Source: Pirellulales bacterium
Lineage (GTDB): Bacteria; Planctomycetota; Planctomycetia; Pirellulales; JANQPP01
Length of the DNA: 64,000 bases
Direction of reading: 5' to 3'
Assembly (NCBI GenBank): GCA_028289405.1
Contig: JANQPP010000211.1
Span: forward strand, 62,001 to 126,000
Part shown: one piece after another, positions 9,283 to 17,682 of the stretch
How positions within the stretch are numbered: position 1 is the stretch's first letter
Layout of the letters: every line of letters starts with the position of its first letter
Translations under genes and position numbers: made by a program
Notes under the pieces: generated by a model
Seen by the model: only the letters and a program-made list of their open reading frames with translations
What the model was told of the DNA's origin: nothing
Database searches by the model: none

Positions 9283-10956
9283 ATGCAAAAGCTGATTCTG
9301 CTTGCCGCGATGCTGACAACATCGGTCGTTGTGGCCGAAGACCGGCCAAACATCTTGTTCATCATGTCGGACGACCATGCGGCCCATGCGATCTCGGCTT
9401 ATGGCGGCCGGCTCGCGGAAATTGCGCCGACACCCAACATTGACCGGCTCGCCAAGGAAGGAGCTTTGTTTACCAATGCCTTTTGCACGAATTCGATTTG
9501 TTCTCCCTCCCGGGCATGTGTACTCACCGGCCAGTACAACCACGTGAATGGTTCGTTCGACCTGAGCGGCAGGGTCGAAGCTGGCGATCAGATGCTCGCG
9601 TTGCAGATGAAGAAGGCGGGTTATCAAACCGCCATGATTGGCAAGTGGCACTTGAAAGCCGAGCCCGCGGACTTCGATTATTACTGTGTGCTGCCAGGAC
9701 AAGGGAAGTACCATAACCCGGAGTTCCGCGTACGTGGCGAAAAACCGTGGGGCAAAAATCTGATCAAGTTTGAAAACCAGCACGTGACGGATGCCATCAC
9801 CGATCTCACGCTCGATTGGCTGAAGGAAGGCTGGGACCAAGACCAGCCGTTCTTCCTCATGCACCACTACAAGGCTCCGCACGACTACTTCGATAACGCG
9901 CCGCGCTACGAAACTTATCTGGCCGGAATGGATATTCCCACGCCCGAGACGCTTTGGAATTGGGGTCCCAAGTTCGGGTCGATCGCGACCCGTGGTGCCG
10001 ATGACGAATTGATACCCCACATTGGCACTTCGATTGGCTCGAGGAATCCGCGCCGCTCGTATCTGCGGGATCTGCCGGAATTGTACCCAGATGAATTCCC
10101 CCCGAATTATGACCCCGCCGATTACAGCGACGAAGAAAACACGCGGCTAGCCTACAACGCGTATCTGCGGAAATTTTTGCGCTGCGTGAAAGGGATTGAT
10201 GACAATCTGGGGCGTTTATTCGGCTACCTGGAAGACGCCGGAGAACTCGACAACACACTTATCATCTATACCGCCGACCAGGGCTTCATGCTGGGCGAAC
10301 ACGATTATCAGGATAAGCGCTGGATGTACGAAGAGTCACAGCGCATGCCCTTCCTGGTCCGATACCCGAAGGCCATCGAGGCCGGTCAGCGGTTTGACAC
10401 AATGATTGAGAATGTCGACTACGGCCCGACGATGCTCGACTTTGCCGGCGCGGAGATACCGGAATCGGTCCAGGGGCGTTCCTTCAAGTGGCTGCTTGAG
10501 TCTGGGATGGAACCGCAGGACTGGAAGCAAGAGGCCTATTATCGCTACTGGATGCATATGGCCCATCACGACAATCCCGCGCATCTCGGCATCCGCACGA
10601 AGACACATAAACTCATCTACTACTACGGCTGCAACTACGACGGTGGCTACCGCACCCCTCCCGGCTGGGAGCTTTACGACCTCGTCAATGATCCGTTCGA
10701 GACTCAGAATCTATACGCCGATCCACGGCACGCGGAACTGGCAGCAGAGCTGAAGAACCGCTTGGCCGCCCTGCGGATCCGCGTGGGGGACGACGGCGGC
10801 CACTTTCCCGCGTGCGAAGCGGTCGTTCAGGAATTTTGGGACTACGATGAAAGCGATCGAGCCAAGGCGCGGGAGATTTCGCGCGACTATTTGCAGCGCC
10901 GCTTGTCGGAGCTCGACTCGGGAAAGCGGAATGTCCGCACGTGGGCCGGAGAATGA
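9283..10956 (+). CDS. Exported sulfatase (type I, CSPSR)
   Basis: 557 residues. A signal peptide covers residues 1-18 (MQKLILLAAMLTTSVVVA). The metal-binding start of the sulfatase fold, NILFIMSDDHA, follows at once. The catalytic motif C73-S-P-S-R has the cysteine that a formylglycine-generating enzyme converts to formylglycine, and HYKAPHDYFDNAPRYETY and TADQGFMLGEHDYQDKRW are the further metal and substrate regions; the C-terminal WELYDLVNDPFETQNLY is the usual sulfatase end. It should hydrolyse sulfate esters on a glycan outside the cytoplasm. It stands 199 bases after the DUF1501 gene on the same strand and may have its own promoter. No sulfatase-maturing enzyme is encoded in the window. 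Substrate cannot be told from sequence alone. Confidence 0.93.
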   Translation: MQKLILLAAMLTTSVVVAEDRPNILFIMSDDHAAHAISAYGGRLAEIAPTPNIDRLAKEGALFTNAFCTNSICSPSRACVLTGQYNHVNGSFDLSGRVEAGDQMLALQMKKAGYQTAMIGKWHLKAEPADFDYYCVLPGQGKYHNPEFRVRGEKPWGKNLIKFENQHVTDAITDLTLDWLKEGWDQDQPFFLMHHYKAPHDYFDNAPRYETYLAGMDIPTPETLWNWGPKFGSIATRGADDELIPHIGTSIGSRNPRRSYLRDLPELYPDEFPPNYDPADYSDEENTRLAYNAYLRKFLRCVKGIDDNLGRLFGYLEDAGELDNTLIIYTADQGFMLGEHDYQDKRWMYEESQRMPFLVRYPKAIEAGQRFDTMIENVDYGPTMLDFAGAEIPESVQGRSFKWLLESGMEPQDWKQEAYYRYWMHMAHHDNPAHLGIRTKTHKLIYYYGCNYDGGYRTPPGWELYDLVNDPFETQNLYADPRHAELAAELKNRLAALRIRVGDDGGHFPACEAVVQEFWDYDESDRAKAREISRDYLQRRLSELDSGKRNVRTWAGE

Positions 10957-11104
10957 GTGGCGATTGGCCTGGCGGCAGCTAGCCACGTAACGGAGTTAGC
11001 ACTAAGACCCTGGGGACAAAACATCTCAGCATCCGCGAATTTGGGCGTGCGTCGGCCGTGAAACGCCGACGAACGAACCAAACGGGAGGATTTGTTCGTT
11101 GGCT

Positions 11105-12778
11105 TTAAGCCACTGTCGCCACCCGTGAGGCGAGCGACTCGCCGAGCGGCGCCGCTTTGAGGATCGAGCCGTGGTCTTTCCACCACGCTTCCGCCCGTTG
11201 CGGATTCCATCCGCGAGCGTCTTGACAGGCATCCAGAGCCTGAATCATTTCGTCCACATTCTGGAATCGATCTTCGGGCGATTTCTCCAAGCAACGCTGA
11301 ATGAACCGTTCAAAATCTTCCGGCAGATCCGGGCGATGGAGGGACGGCGGTTCCACCGGATCATGAACATGGGCCATCAAAACGCGCAAGGGCTGAAGAT
11401 TGGCGAACGGCGCTCTACCCGCGACGAGATAATACGCCACCGCTCCAAGGGAATAAATGTCGCTGCGGGCGTCGGGCTCCACATCACCCAAGGCCTGCTC
11501 CGGTGAAGCGAACAATGGGGATCCGGTAATCGCACCATCAAGTGTTAGCTCCGACGATTCCAACTTTGCCATCGGCTTCGCCAGGCCAAAGTCGAGCAGC
11601 TTGGCCACGTCATGCTGGCCGCCGCGATAGGCCGCGAAAATGTTCGCTGGCTTGATATCACGGTGAATCAGGCCGGCACCGTGAGCTTCCTTCAATGCCT
11701 GGCACGTTTGCCGAAGCAGATAGATGGCTCGCGACGTGGGCAAGGGGCCGTGGGCTTTGACAAGCTGGGAGAGGCTCTGGCCGGGCAGGTATTCCATGAC
11801 GTAGAAGAATGTCCCGTCATCCGTCATGCCGTAATCGTAAACATCGATCGTATTCCAATGCGAGAGTTCCGCCGTGGCCCGGACTTCCCGTTCAAAGCGG
11901 GCCAGAGCCCGAGGATCTCCCGCGCGTTCGGGCCGTATGACTTTCACGGCGCAGGGCCGTTTTAGCAGGACGTGTTCGGCCAGGTACACTTCGCCCATGC
12001 CGCCGGCCCCCAAACGCTCCTTCAAAAAGTAGTGGCCCAACCTTTTCGCGCGGAAGGCTTCCCGCTGCAAGTGCCCGATCGTCCGCACGCCGAAAATGCT
12101 GCTCCCTGCGGCCACGCTCAGGCTCAAGAAAAGATGGACCATGCCCGTGGATCCCACAGTGGCCGACATCACGGCCGCGCATGCCTGATCCGTGGCCCAG
12201 AGCCCAAGAATCAAGGCCAGGGGTGCGAGGGCCATGGCACTAATTCCCACCGTCGCTCGCTGCCAAGTATTGGGTATGTATAGGGCGTACGTGAACATCA
12301 GCATGATCCACGGTGCGATCGGACTTGGCATGTAATGGTGTTCGTGAGCACAGACACGCAGGGCGTGAAACTGGGCCACGAGCAAAAACGCCGACGGCAG
12401 ACCGAATACCACGGCCTCTTTGAGCCGCAAATTCGTTTTCGCACTCGGGCTGGTCCGGCAGAGCAGCCCAGCGGAGCCGGCGAGAGTCACTGCGACCGCG
12501 ACATGGAAAACCCGGTACCAAAAGCCACCGTCACCGAATCCGCCGAGTAGTCCCGTCAAATCGGCGAGAAGAAAAGCCGTGAAGCCAATGAACAAAATCA
12601 AAGCCGCGGCGCGCAATCGCCGGTGAAGCAGGCTCTGTGTTTCATCGGATAAATGGAGTGAGCCCCCTTGGACCAAGGAAACATGAGGATCGGAATTCAC
12701 GTTCGAGGAAGGACTGGGCGTCGCGTCCCAGGTCTCCTCAACCGAGATGGTTTTCGTCACGGCAATGCTCCGCCCCAT
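11105..12778 (-). CDS. Membrane Ser/Thr protein kinase, C-terminal kinase domain
   Basis: 557 residues from the ATG at 12778; an in-frame GTG at 12802 is an alternative and neither has a strong ribosome site. Residues ~57-230 contain about six hydrophobic segments. The kinase domain starts near residue 250: glycine loop GAGGMGEV 257-264, ATP lysine K279, catalytic loop HRDIKPAN with D374, DFG at 396-398, and SPEQ in place of APE. All catalytic residues are present, so it should be active as a Hanks-type kinase, facing the cytoplasm after a multi-spanning N-terminal sensor region. This order (membrane part first, kinase last) differs from the PknB/PASTA layout. It lies divergent to a second kinase gene 384 bases away. 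Input signal and substrates are unknown. Confidence 0.92.
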   Translation of the reverse strand: MGRSIAVTKTISVEETWDATPSPSSNVNSDPHVSLVQGGSLHLSDETQSLLHRRLRAAALILFIGFTAFLLADLTGLLGGFGDGGFWYRVFHVAVAVTLAGSAGLLCRTSPSAKTNLRLKEAVVFGLPSAFLLVAQFHALRVCAHEHHYMPSPIAPWIMLMFTYALYIPNTWQRATVGISAMALAPLALILGLWATDQACAAVMSATVGSTGMVHLFLSLSVAAGSSIFGVRTIGHLQREAFRAKRLGHYFLKERLGAGGMGEVYLAEHVLLKRPCAVKVIRPERAGDPRALARFEREVRATAELSHWNTIDVYDYGMTDDGTFFYVMEYLPGQSLSQLVKAHGPLPTSRAIYLLRQTCQALKEAHGAGLIHRDIKPANIFAAYRGGQHDVAKLLDFGLAKPMAKLESSELTLDGAITGSPLFASPEQALGDVEPDARSDIYSLGAVAYYLVAGRAPFANLQPLRVLMAHVHDPVEPPSLHRPDLPEDFERFIQRCLEKSPEDRFQNVDEMIQALDACQDARGWNPQRAEAWWKDHGSILKAAPLGESLASRVATVA

Positions 12779-13162
12779 GTTCGGGTCAATCGCATGGACC
12801 ACTACGCGATTGCGTCCGAAATGGTTCGTTTCGTTGAAAGTCTGTCGGCCCCGTCAAGAAGGCCATCTCCCCATAATCCATTGTAGAAGAGGACCTTCGG
12901 ACTGCTAGGCGAGTTCGGATCGGCATACGAAATTGATCCATTTCCCGTCCGTAATCCATGCCGAAGTTTTTCCCTAGACGTAAACTCTTATCGGCAATTA
13001 CCGTTCGAATTTCTCGTGATGCGCGGATGGCGATCGATCTCGCTGGGAGCGTGCCGGCAACTCATCGGCTTCGGTTGTCCGTTTGGTTGCCGCGATTCGA
13101 GGGCTCAAGTAGAGTGAAGCCAGTGAGCCTGTCACGCTTCGGCCCTTCCGTCTTGACACAAC
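12779..13162. other. Gene-free region between divergent kinase genes
   Basis: 384 bases holding the start regions of two divergent kinase genes. I see no clear -35/-10 pair, no strong hairpin and no supported small gene. If the GTG at 12802 is used, 24 bases belong to the kinase on the minus strand. Confidence 0.5.
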
Positions 13163-14044
13163 ATGAGCATCTTTCGAGGGTTAAAGTCTCTTCTGGGTTC
13201 CTCGCGTTTGGACGTTCAGGAACGTTTCGAACTGCTTCAAGCGGCAGTCTCGGGAAGCATGTCGAAATTCTACAAGGCACGGGACCGCAAGACTGGGCAA
13301 ATCGTGGGCCTCAAGGTTCTCGACCAAGAAAAAACGGAATACTTTGAATCCCGTTTTCCCGGAATGCAAAAACCTTCGGAAGGGGAAATCGCCCTCCAAT
13401 TCGACCATCCGAATATCGTCAAAACCTTCGAGCAGGGTTTAACCACGAAAGGAGAAGCGTACCTCGTCATGGAGTATCTGGAAGGCGTGGGCATGAACTC
13501 CTTGATCATTGCCCGTGACAAACGTCTCCAGGGGCGACGGCTCAAACTTGTTACCCAGGCTGCCCAAGCATTAGGGCACATTCACGAAGCGGGCTTCATC
13601 CATCGTGATATCTGCCCCCGAAATTTCATGATCAGTAGTGACTTCACGACGTTAAAGCTGATCGACTTCGGACTGACCGTTCCCGCCACGCCGGATTTCA
13701 TGCAGCCAGGAAACCGCACGGGCACTCCCAATTACATGGCTCCGGAAATCGTCCGCCGCAGGAAGACCGATCTCCGCGTGGATATCTTCGCCCTCGGCGT
13801 GACGATCTACGCGTTGTGTGCCTTCGAGCTTCCTTGGTCTGGCGGGACGACAGGAAAAGCCGCCATGAATCATGACACGCAGCCTCCGGTCGATATCGGC
13901 GAAGCAGCTCCTGAGATTCATCCACGTCTGGCTCAAGCAATCATGCAGGCCATCGCGTCCAATCCAGCGGAACGCCCAGCGAGCATGGGACAATTCCTCC
14001 GCTTGCTTTCCAAAGTGGAAAGCGAAACTAAAAAGAGCGAATGA
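13163..14044 (+). CDS. Ser/Thr protein kinase with unusual HRDICPRN loop
   Basis: 293 residues, essentially only a kinase domain and no membrane segment, so cytoplasmic. ATP lysine K51 (GLKVLD), helix-C glutamate E75, catalytic aspartate D149, N154, DFG at 168-170 and APE at 193-195 are all present. Two things are odd: the glycine loop is weak (AAVSGSMSKFYKA), and the catalytic loop reads HRDICPRN, where Ser/Thr kinases have HRDxKPxN. The lysine at D+2 is Cys151, and the RN ending is closer to the HRDLAARN of tyrosine kinases. The core residues suggest it can still bind ATP and metal; activity and specificity are open. It is divergent from the larger membrane kinase, and a sulfatase starts 72 bases downstream on the same strand. 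Confidence 0.9.
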   Translation: MSIFRGLKSLLGSSRLDVQERFELLQAAVSGSMSKFYKARDRKTGQIVGLKVLDQEKTEYFESRFPGMQKPSEGEIALQFDHPNIVKTFEQGLTTKGEAYLVMEYLEGVGMNSLIIARDKRLQGRRLKLVTQAAQALGHIHEAGFIHRDICPRNFMISSDFTTLKLIDFGLTVPATPDFMQPGNRTGTPNYMAPEIVRRRKTDLRVDIFALGVTIYALCAFELPWSGGTTGKAAMNHDTQPPVDIGEAAPEIHPRLAQAIMQAIASNPAERPASMGQFLRLLSKVESETKKSE

Positions 14045-14116
14045 AACATCTCAAGAGGCAAGCTGTTTATCAGATTCCGGAAAGAATCTCCACGGCATAA
14101 GAAGAATTCAAATCGC

Positions 14117-15619
14117 ATGGACATGGCTGGTCGCATTTCCATCTTCGGGCTGTGTTTCGTGGTGTTCGCGGGCACTTTGGATTTGCCGGCGGAGGCTGCT
14201 CCTCCAGCTCGACCGAACGTCCTGTTCATCGCGATTGATGATCTCAATGACTGGGTAGGGTGCTTGGGCGGCCAGCCCCAAACGCGAACTCCCCACATCG
14301 ACCGGTTGGCGGAACGGGGAACCCTATTCACCAACGCACATTGCCAAGGCCCGATTTGTGGGCCGTCGCGTGCATCGCTCCTGTCGGGCCTCTACTCACA
14401 TACCACGGGCGTGTACCAGCAGCCCAGAGGGAGCGCGATGCGCGACGATGCAACTCACTTTCGTGGGCACCTGTTGCCGGAGTATTTCGCTCGACACGGT
14501 TACAAGACGCTGGCCGTTGGTAAGATCACGCACGGTTATCCCGCCGAGGAAGCTTTCCAGATTTATGGCGGGAAATTCGCGGGATCCGGCCCCAAACCAG
14601 CGGGAGGCAAGCGGTTTAACTACCATCTGCCCGACGTGCCTTGGACGGGAACACAAACCGATTGGGGAGCCTTTCCCGAATCGGACGAACAGATGCCGGA
14701 CTTCCAAGCGGCGGAATGGGCTGAGGAACAGTTGTCGCGTCCACACGGCAAACCGTTCTTTCTCGCGGTCGGGTTCGTCCGGCCACATGTGCCTTTCTAC
14801 GTGCCGCGGAAATGGTTTGAAGAGTTTCCACTGGATGAGGTCGAGTTGCCGGCGGTGAGAAGTGATGACCTGAATGACGTTCCCGAAACAAGCCGTCGCG
14901 TGCATGAGTTGCCGAAGTATCCTCACCTATCGTGGCTGCAAGCAGATGACCAAGCGCAGTTTCGCAAATGCGTCCAGGCTTACTTGGCTTGTACGCGGTT
15001 CGTGGATCATCAGGTGGGACGAATTCTAAATGCCCTTGATCAAGGACCGCATGCCGAGAACACCGTGATCGTGCTGTTCAGCGACCACGGCTATCATTTG
15101 GGCGAAAAAGACCGCGTGAGCAAGCACAGCCTCTGGGAAGAATCGACGCGTGTGCCGTTAATGATCGTCCCCAGCAAGAGCGCGATGGGCTTCGAGCATA
15201 CTGCTGGAACTCGCCGAGATCAGCCAGTGGGCTTGATCGACATTTACCCGACTCTGCTGGAGCTTTGCGGTCTGCCCGCCAAATCCTCCAACCAAGGTGG
15301 CAGCTTGGTTCCCTTGATGCAAGACGCAAATTCAAACTGGCGCTCCGCCATTTTGACGACCTACGGGCGTGGAAATCACGCGCTAAGATCTGATCGTTAC
15401 CGATACATACGCTATGAAGACGGGTCGGAAGAATTCTACGATCACCGAATCGATCCGCACGAGTGGACGAACCTCGCGGGCCAAGCCGAATATCACGAGC
15501 GGATGGCCCGCTTTCGTGAAACGTTGCCCATCGAGGAGGCGCCGTACCATCCGACGACCAGCCGAGGGCCAGTGAACGCTTGGTTTCAAGACCACCTCCG
15601 CCGGCACGGCATCGAATGA
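14117..15619 (+). CDS. Exported sulfatase, iduronate-2-sulfatase-like
   Basis: 500 residues with an N-terminal signal peptide ending near AEA at 26-28. The fold begins NVLFIAIDDLNDWVGCLGG, a wording typical of iduronate-2-sulfatase-like enzymes. The catalytic motif is C81-G-P-S-R, the cysteine being the formylglycine precursor. VRPHVPFYVPRKWF, FSDHGYHLGEKDRVSKHSLW and the C-terminal YRYIRYEDGSEEFYDHRIDP support the subfamily. It should remove sulfate from a uronic-acid-type or similar glycan outside the cytoplasm. The start at 14117 gives the better signal peptide; a second ATG six bases on is possible. Downstream, a convergent oxidoreductase ends 40 bases away. Substrate assignment is by family resemblance only. 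Confidence 0.92.
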   Translation: MDMAGRISIFGLCFVVFAGTLDLPAEAAPPARPNVLFIAIDDLNDWVGCLGGQPQTRTPHIDRLAERGTLFTNAHCQGPICGPSRASLLSGLYSHTTGVYQQPRGSAMRDDATHFRGHLLPEYFARHGYKTLAVGKITHGYPAEEAFQIYGGKFAGSGPKPAGGKRFNYHLPDVPWTGTQTDWGAFPESDEQMPDFQAAEWAEEQLSRPHGKPFFLAVGFVRPHVPFYVPRKWFEEFPLDEVELPAVRSDDLNDVPETSRRVHELPKYPHLSWLQADDQAQFRKCVQAYLACTRFVDHQVGRILNALDQGPHAENTVIVLFSDHGYHLGEKDRVSKHSLWEESTRVPLMIVPSKSAMGFEHTAGTRRDQPVGLIDIYPTLLELCGLPAKSSNQGGSLVPLMQDANSNWRSAILTTYGRGNHALRSDRYRYIRYEDGSEEFYDHRIDPHEWTNLAGQAEYHERMARFRETLPIEEAPYHPTTSRGPVNAWFQDHLRRHGIE

Positions 15620-15658
15620 TTTTCCGCCGCGGAGGGCAGTTGAGACGGCAATTCAATG

Positions 15659-16657
15659 TCATCCGATGTTTAGCACGTACTTGCCGAACTGCGGAGAGCT
15701 AGCCATGCGTTCGATCGCGGCGTTCCCTTCCTCCAAGGGAAACTCTTGATCAATGATCGGTCGGAGGTCGTGTTTTTCGACGAACGCCAACATATCCGCG
15801 AAATCCTGGGGCGAACCCATCGTGGAACCTTGCAAGCGGAGTTGTTTCCAAAAGACCTTGAATAGGTCGAGTTTTTCCGGAGCGCCGGCGGTCGCGCCGT
15901 AGTTGACGATTCTTCCACCGGGCGCCGCCAGGTTGACCAGCGCGGCATACCCTGCTCCCCCCGCGCTATCGATGATCAAGTTGGGTGCCTCCGCTTGTTG
16001 AGCCATTTCCTTGGTCCAGTTTTCGTCCCGATAATTGAATCCGCCGAGCGCTCCCATCTCGATGGCCCGTTGAATCTTCTCGGGCGAGGAGGAAGTTACC
16101 CACGCCTTCGCCCCGACGGCCACCGCGTACTGCAGGGCGAACGTCGCCACCCCGCCGCCGATGCCTGTGATCAAGATGGTCTCGCCGGCGCGCAGACCGC
16201 CTTGAGCAAACATGGCGCGATACGCGGTCACGCCCGCCACGGGTAGCGCGGCGGCTTCCGTCCACGTCCAACCGGCCGGTTTGGGATGAAGCTGTGAGGC
16301 GGGAATGAGCACTTCCGTCGCGAAGGTGCCGTCACGCGGCAAACCGAGAATCGTGAATTCTGCGGACTGTGCCGACGGATCATCACCCCAATTCAGGCCG
16401 GGATTGACGATCACTTCGCGTCCTTCCCAGGCGCTATCCACACCGTCGCCACATGCCGTAACGACGCCGGCGCCATCGGAACCGAGCACCACGGGAGGTT
16501 TGACGCCGGGATACATGCCCTGCGTGATCCAGTAATCGCGGCGGGTAAGCGCCGCCGCTTGCATCCGCACGACGACTGCGCCGGGAGAAGATTTCAAGCT
16601 GGGACGCTCCGCCAATTCCAATGGCGTCTTGATTTCCCGCAATACCAAGGCTTTCAT
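15659..16657 (-). CDS. Medium-chain dehydrogenase, quinone-oxidoreductase type
   Basis: 332 residues from the ATG at 16657 (MKALVLREIKTPLELAERP); the open frame extends 15 codons further but those do not fit the family. N-terminal GroES-like domain with LGSDGAGVV replaces the zinc-binding GHE of true alcohol dehydrogenases, and no structural-zinc cysteine cluster is present, so this is a zinc-free quinone-oxidoreductase-like member. The nucleotide-binding motif is seen in GETILITGIGGGVATFALQ, with GAKAWVTSSS as the likely NADPH phosphate-binding turn. It would reduce a quinone or an activated alkene with NADPH in the cytoplasm. It is convergent with the sulfatase and downstream of the exported NIF3-like gene, on the same strand, 58 bases apart. 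Confidence 0.88.
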   Translation of the reverse strand: MKALVLREIKTPLELAERPSLKSSPGAVVVRMQAAALTRRDYWITQGMYPGVKPPVVLGSDGAGVVTACGDGVDSAWEGREVIVNPGLNWGDDPSAQSAEFTILGLPRDGTFATEVLIPASQLHPKPAGWTWTEAAALPVAGVTAYRAMFAQGGLRAGETILITGIGGGVATFALQYAVAVGAKAWVTSSSPEKIQRAIEMGALGGFNYRDENWTKEMAQQAEAPNLIIDSAGGAGYAALVNLAAPGGRIVNYGATAGAPEKLDLFKVFWKQLRLQGSTMGSPQDFADMLAFVEKHDLRPIIDQEFPLEEGNAAIERMASSPQFGKYVLNIG

Positions 16658-16715
16658 CTTCGGAACCCATCCATTCAAACGTGATCCATGGGGAGAACTC
16701 AATCAACACACACCG

Positions 16716-17606
16716 TTACTGGGCGGGCTTGTCGCTTGCGACGTTGGCAGGAACGTCGTGGAACGGATCTCCCGCCGGAATGAACTTCACCGGCACTTCG
16801 TCGATAAACTCGCTGAGCCAGTTCGCGACGTGCCGCATGCCCGCTTCTTCGCTGTTCGCGTGACCCAGCAGAATCATCGCTTTCCGCTGGCCCTGCGCGG
16901 CCGTGTCTTGCACATAGGGCACCGTTTCCCATTCGCGGGTTTCACCCGTGAGCAGGACTTCCACATCGTCTCGCTGCAAGAGTTGCATCTGCACCAAGGG
17001 AGACGGTGAACCGGCGGCGAAGGCGACGTGGTGGACGCGCAACTCGGGGTCTCCCACGATATCCAAGGACTTCGCGCCGAGGCGTTGTTTAAGCTGAACC
17101 GCGAGATCACGCACGGCCGTCTCCGGCACGGTGAATAGATAGGGTGATCTGCTGGTCAGAAACTCCCGCAGGCCCAGCCCGTCGATCATGCCCTCGTCTA
17201 TCAGGTCCGGCTTATGACGATGGGCATGGTCATGAAACCGCCAAATGACGAGCCCGTGCTTCTCGATGAATGCCCGCTTGGACATCAGCACGGCGTCTCC
17301 CACCAAGCCCGTGGGCTCATCGTTACCGACGTAGAACGTTGGCTCATGCGTAATGATCAGATTGCAGTTTGTCTCCACGGCTTGTTCCAAGACGGTCTGC
17401 GTGGCCATGAACGTGGAAGCGATTCCGGTGACCCGTGTTTGAGGGTTTCCTGCCTTGAAGGTATCGGAGGTCGGCTCCGTCCAGGGACAGTTCACGTGCG
17501 TCTTGATGCGTTCTACAATTTCGGTGGCGGTGGGCGGTTCGGCCGCGGTCGAGTGTGCAACGTAACCACATGCCAAAGCGGCCAGCAAAATGCGTTGAAA
17601 GTTCAT
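16716..17606 (-). CDS. NIF3-like protein with export signal
   Basis: 296 residues from the ATG at 17606, chosen because it opens a clean signal peptide (MNFQRILLAALACGYVAHSTAA). The mature part is a NIF3/dinuclear-metal-centre protein: NLIITHEPTFY and RFHDHAHRH near the N-terminal half and LLGHANSEEAGMRHVANWL near the end supply the His and Glu ligands typical of the family's two-metal site. Classic NIF3/YbgI proteins are cytoplasmic; the signal peptide here points to a periplasmic role. It is divergent from the sulfatase at 17683 (only 76 bases between starts), so the two may share a regulatory region. Biochemical function of the family is poorly known. Confidence 0.88.
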   Translation of the reverse strand: MNFQRILLAALACGYVAHSTAAEPPTATEIVERIKTHVNCPWTEPTSDTFKAGNPQTRVTGIASTFMATQTVLEQAVETNCNLIITHEPTFYVGNDEPTGLVGDAVLMSKRAFIEKHGLVIWRFHDHAHRHKPDLIDEGMIDGLGLREFLTSRSPYLFTVPETAVRDLAVQLKQRLGAKSLDIVGDPELRVHHVAFAAGSPSPLVQMQLLQRDDVEVLLTGETREWETVPYVQDTAAQGQRKAMILLGHANSEEAGMRHVANWLSEFIDEVPVKFIPAGDPFHDVPANVASDKPAQ

Positions 17607-17682
17607 GTTCGTGCGCCCTTCAGGGAAGAAGTGTTCGCGGGCCGCATCCATTCAATGAAGTTACCTCAGAGTGAGTTTCGCC

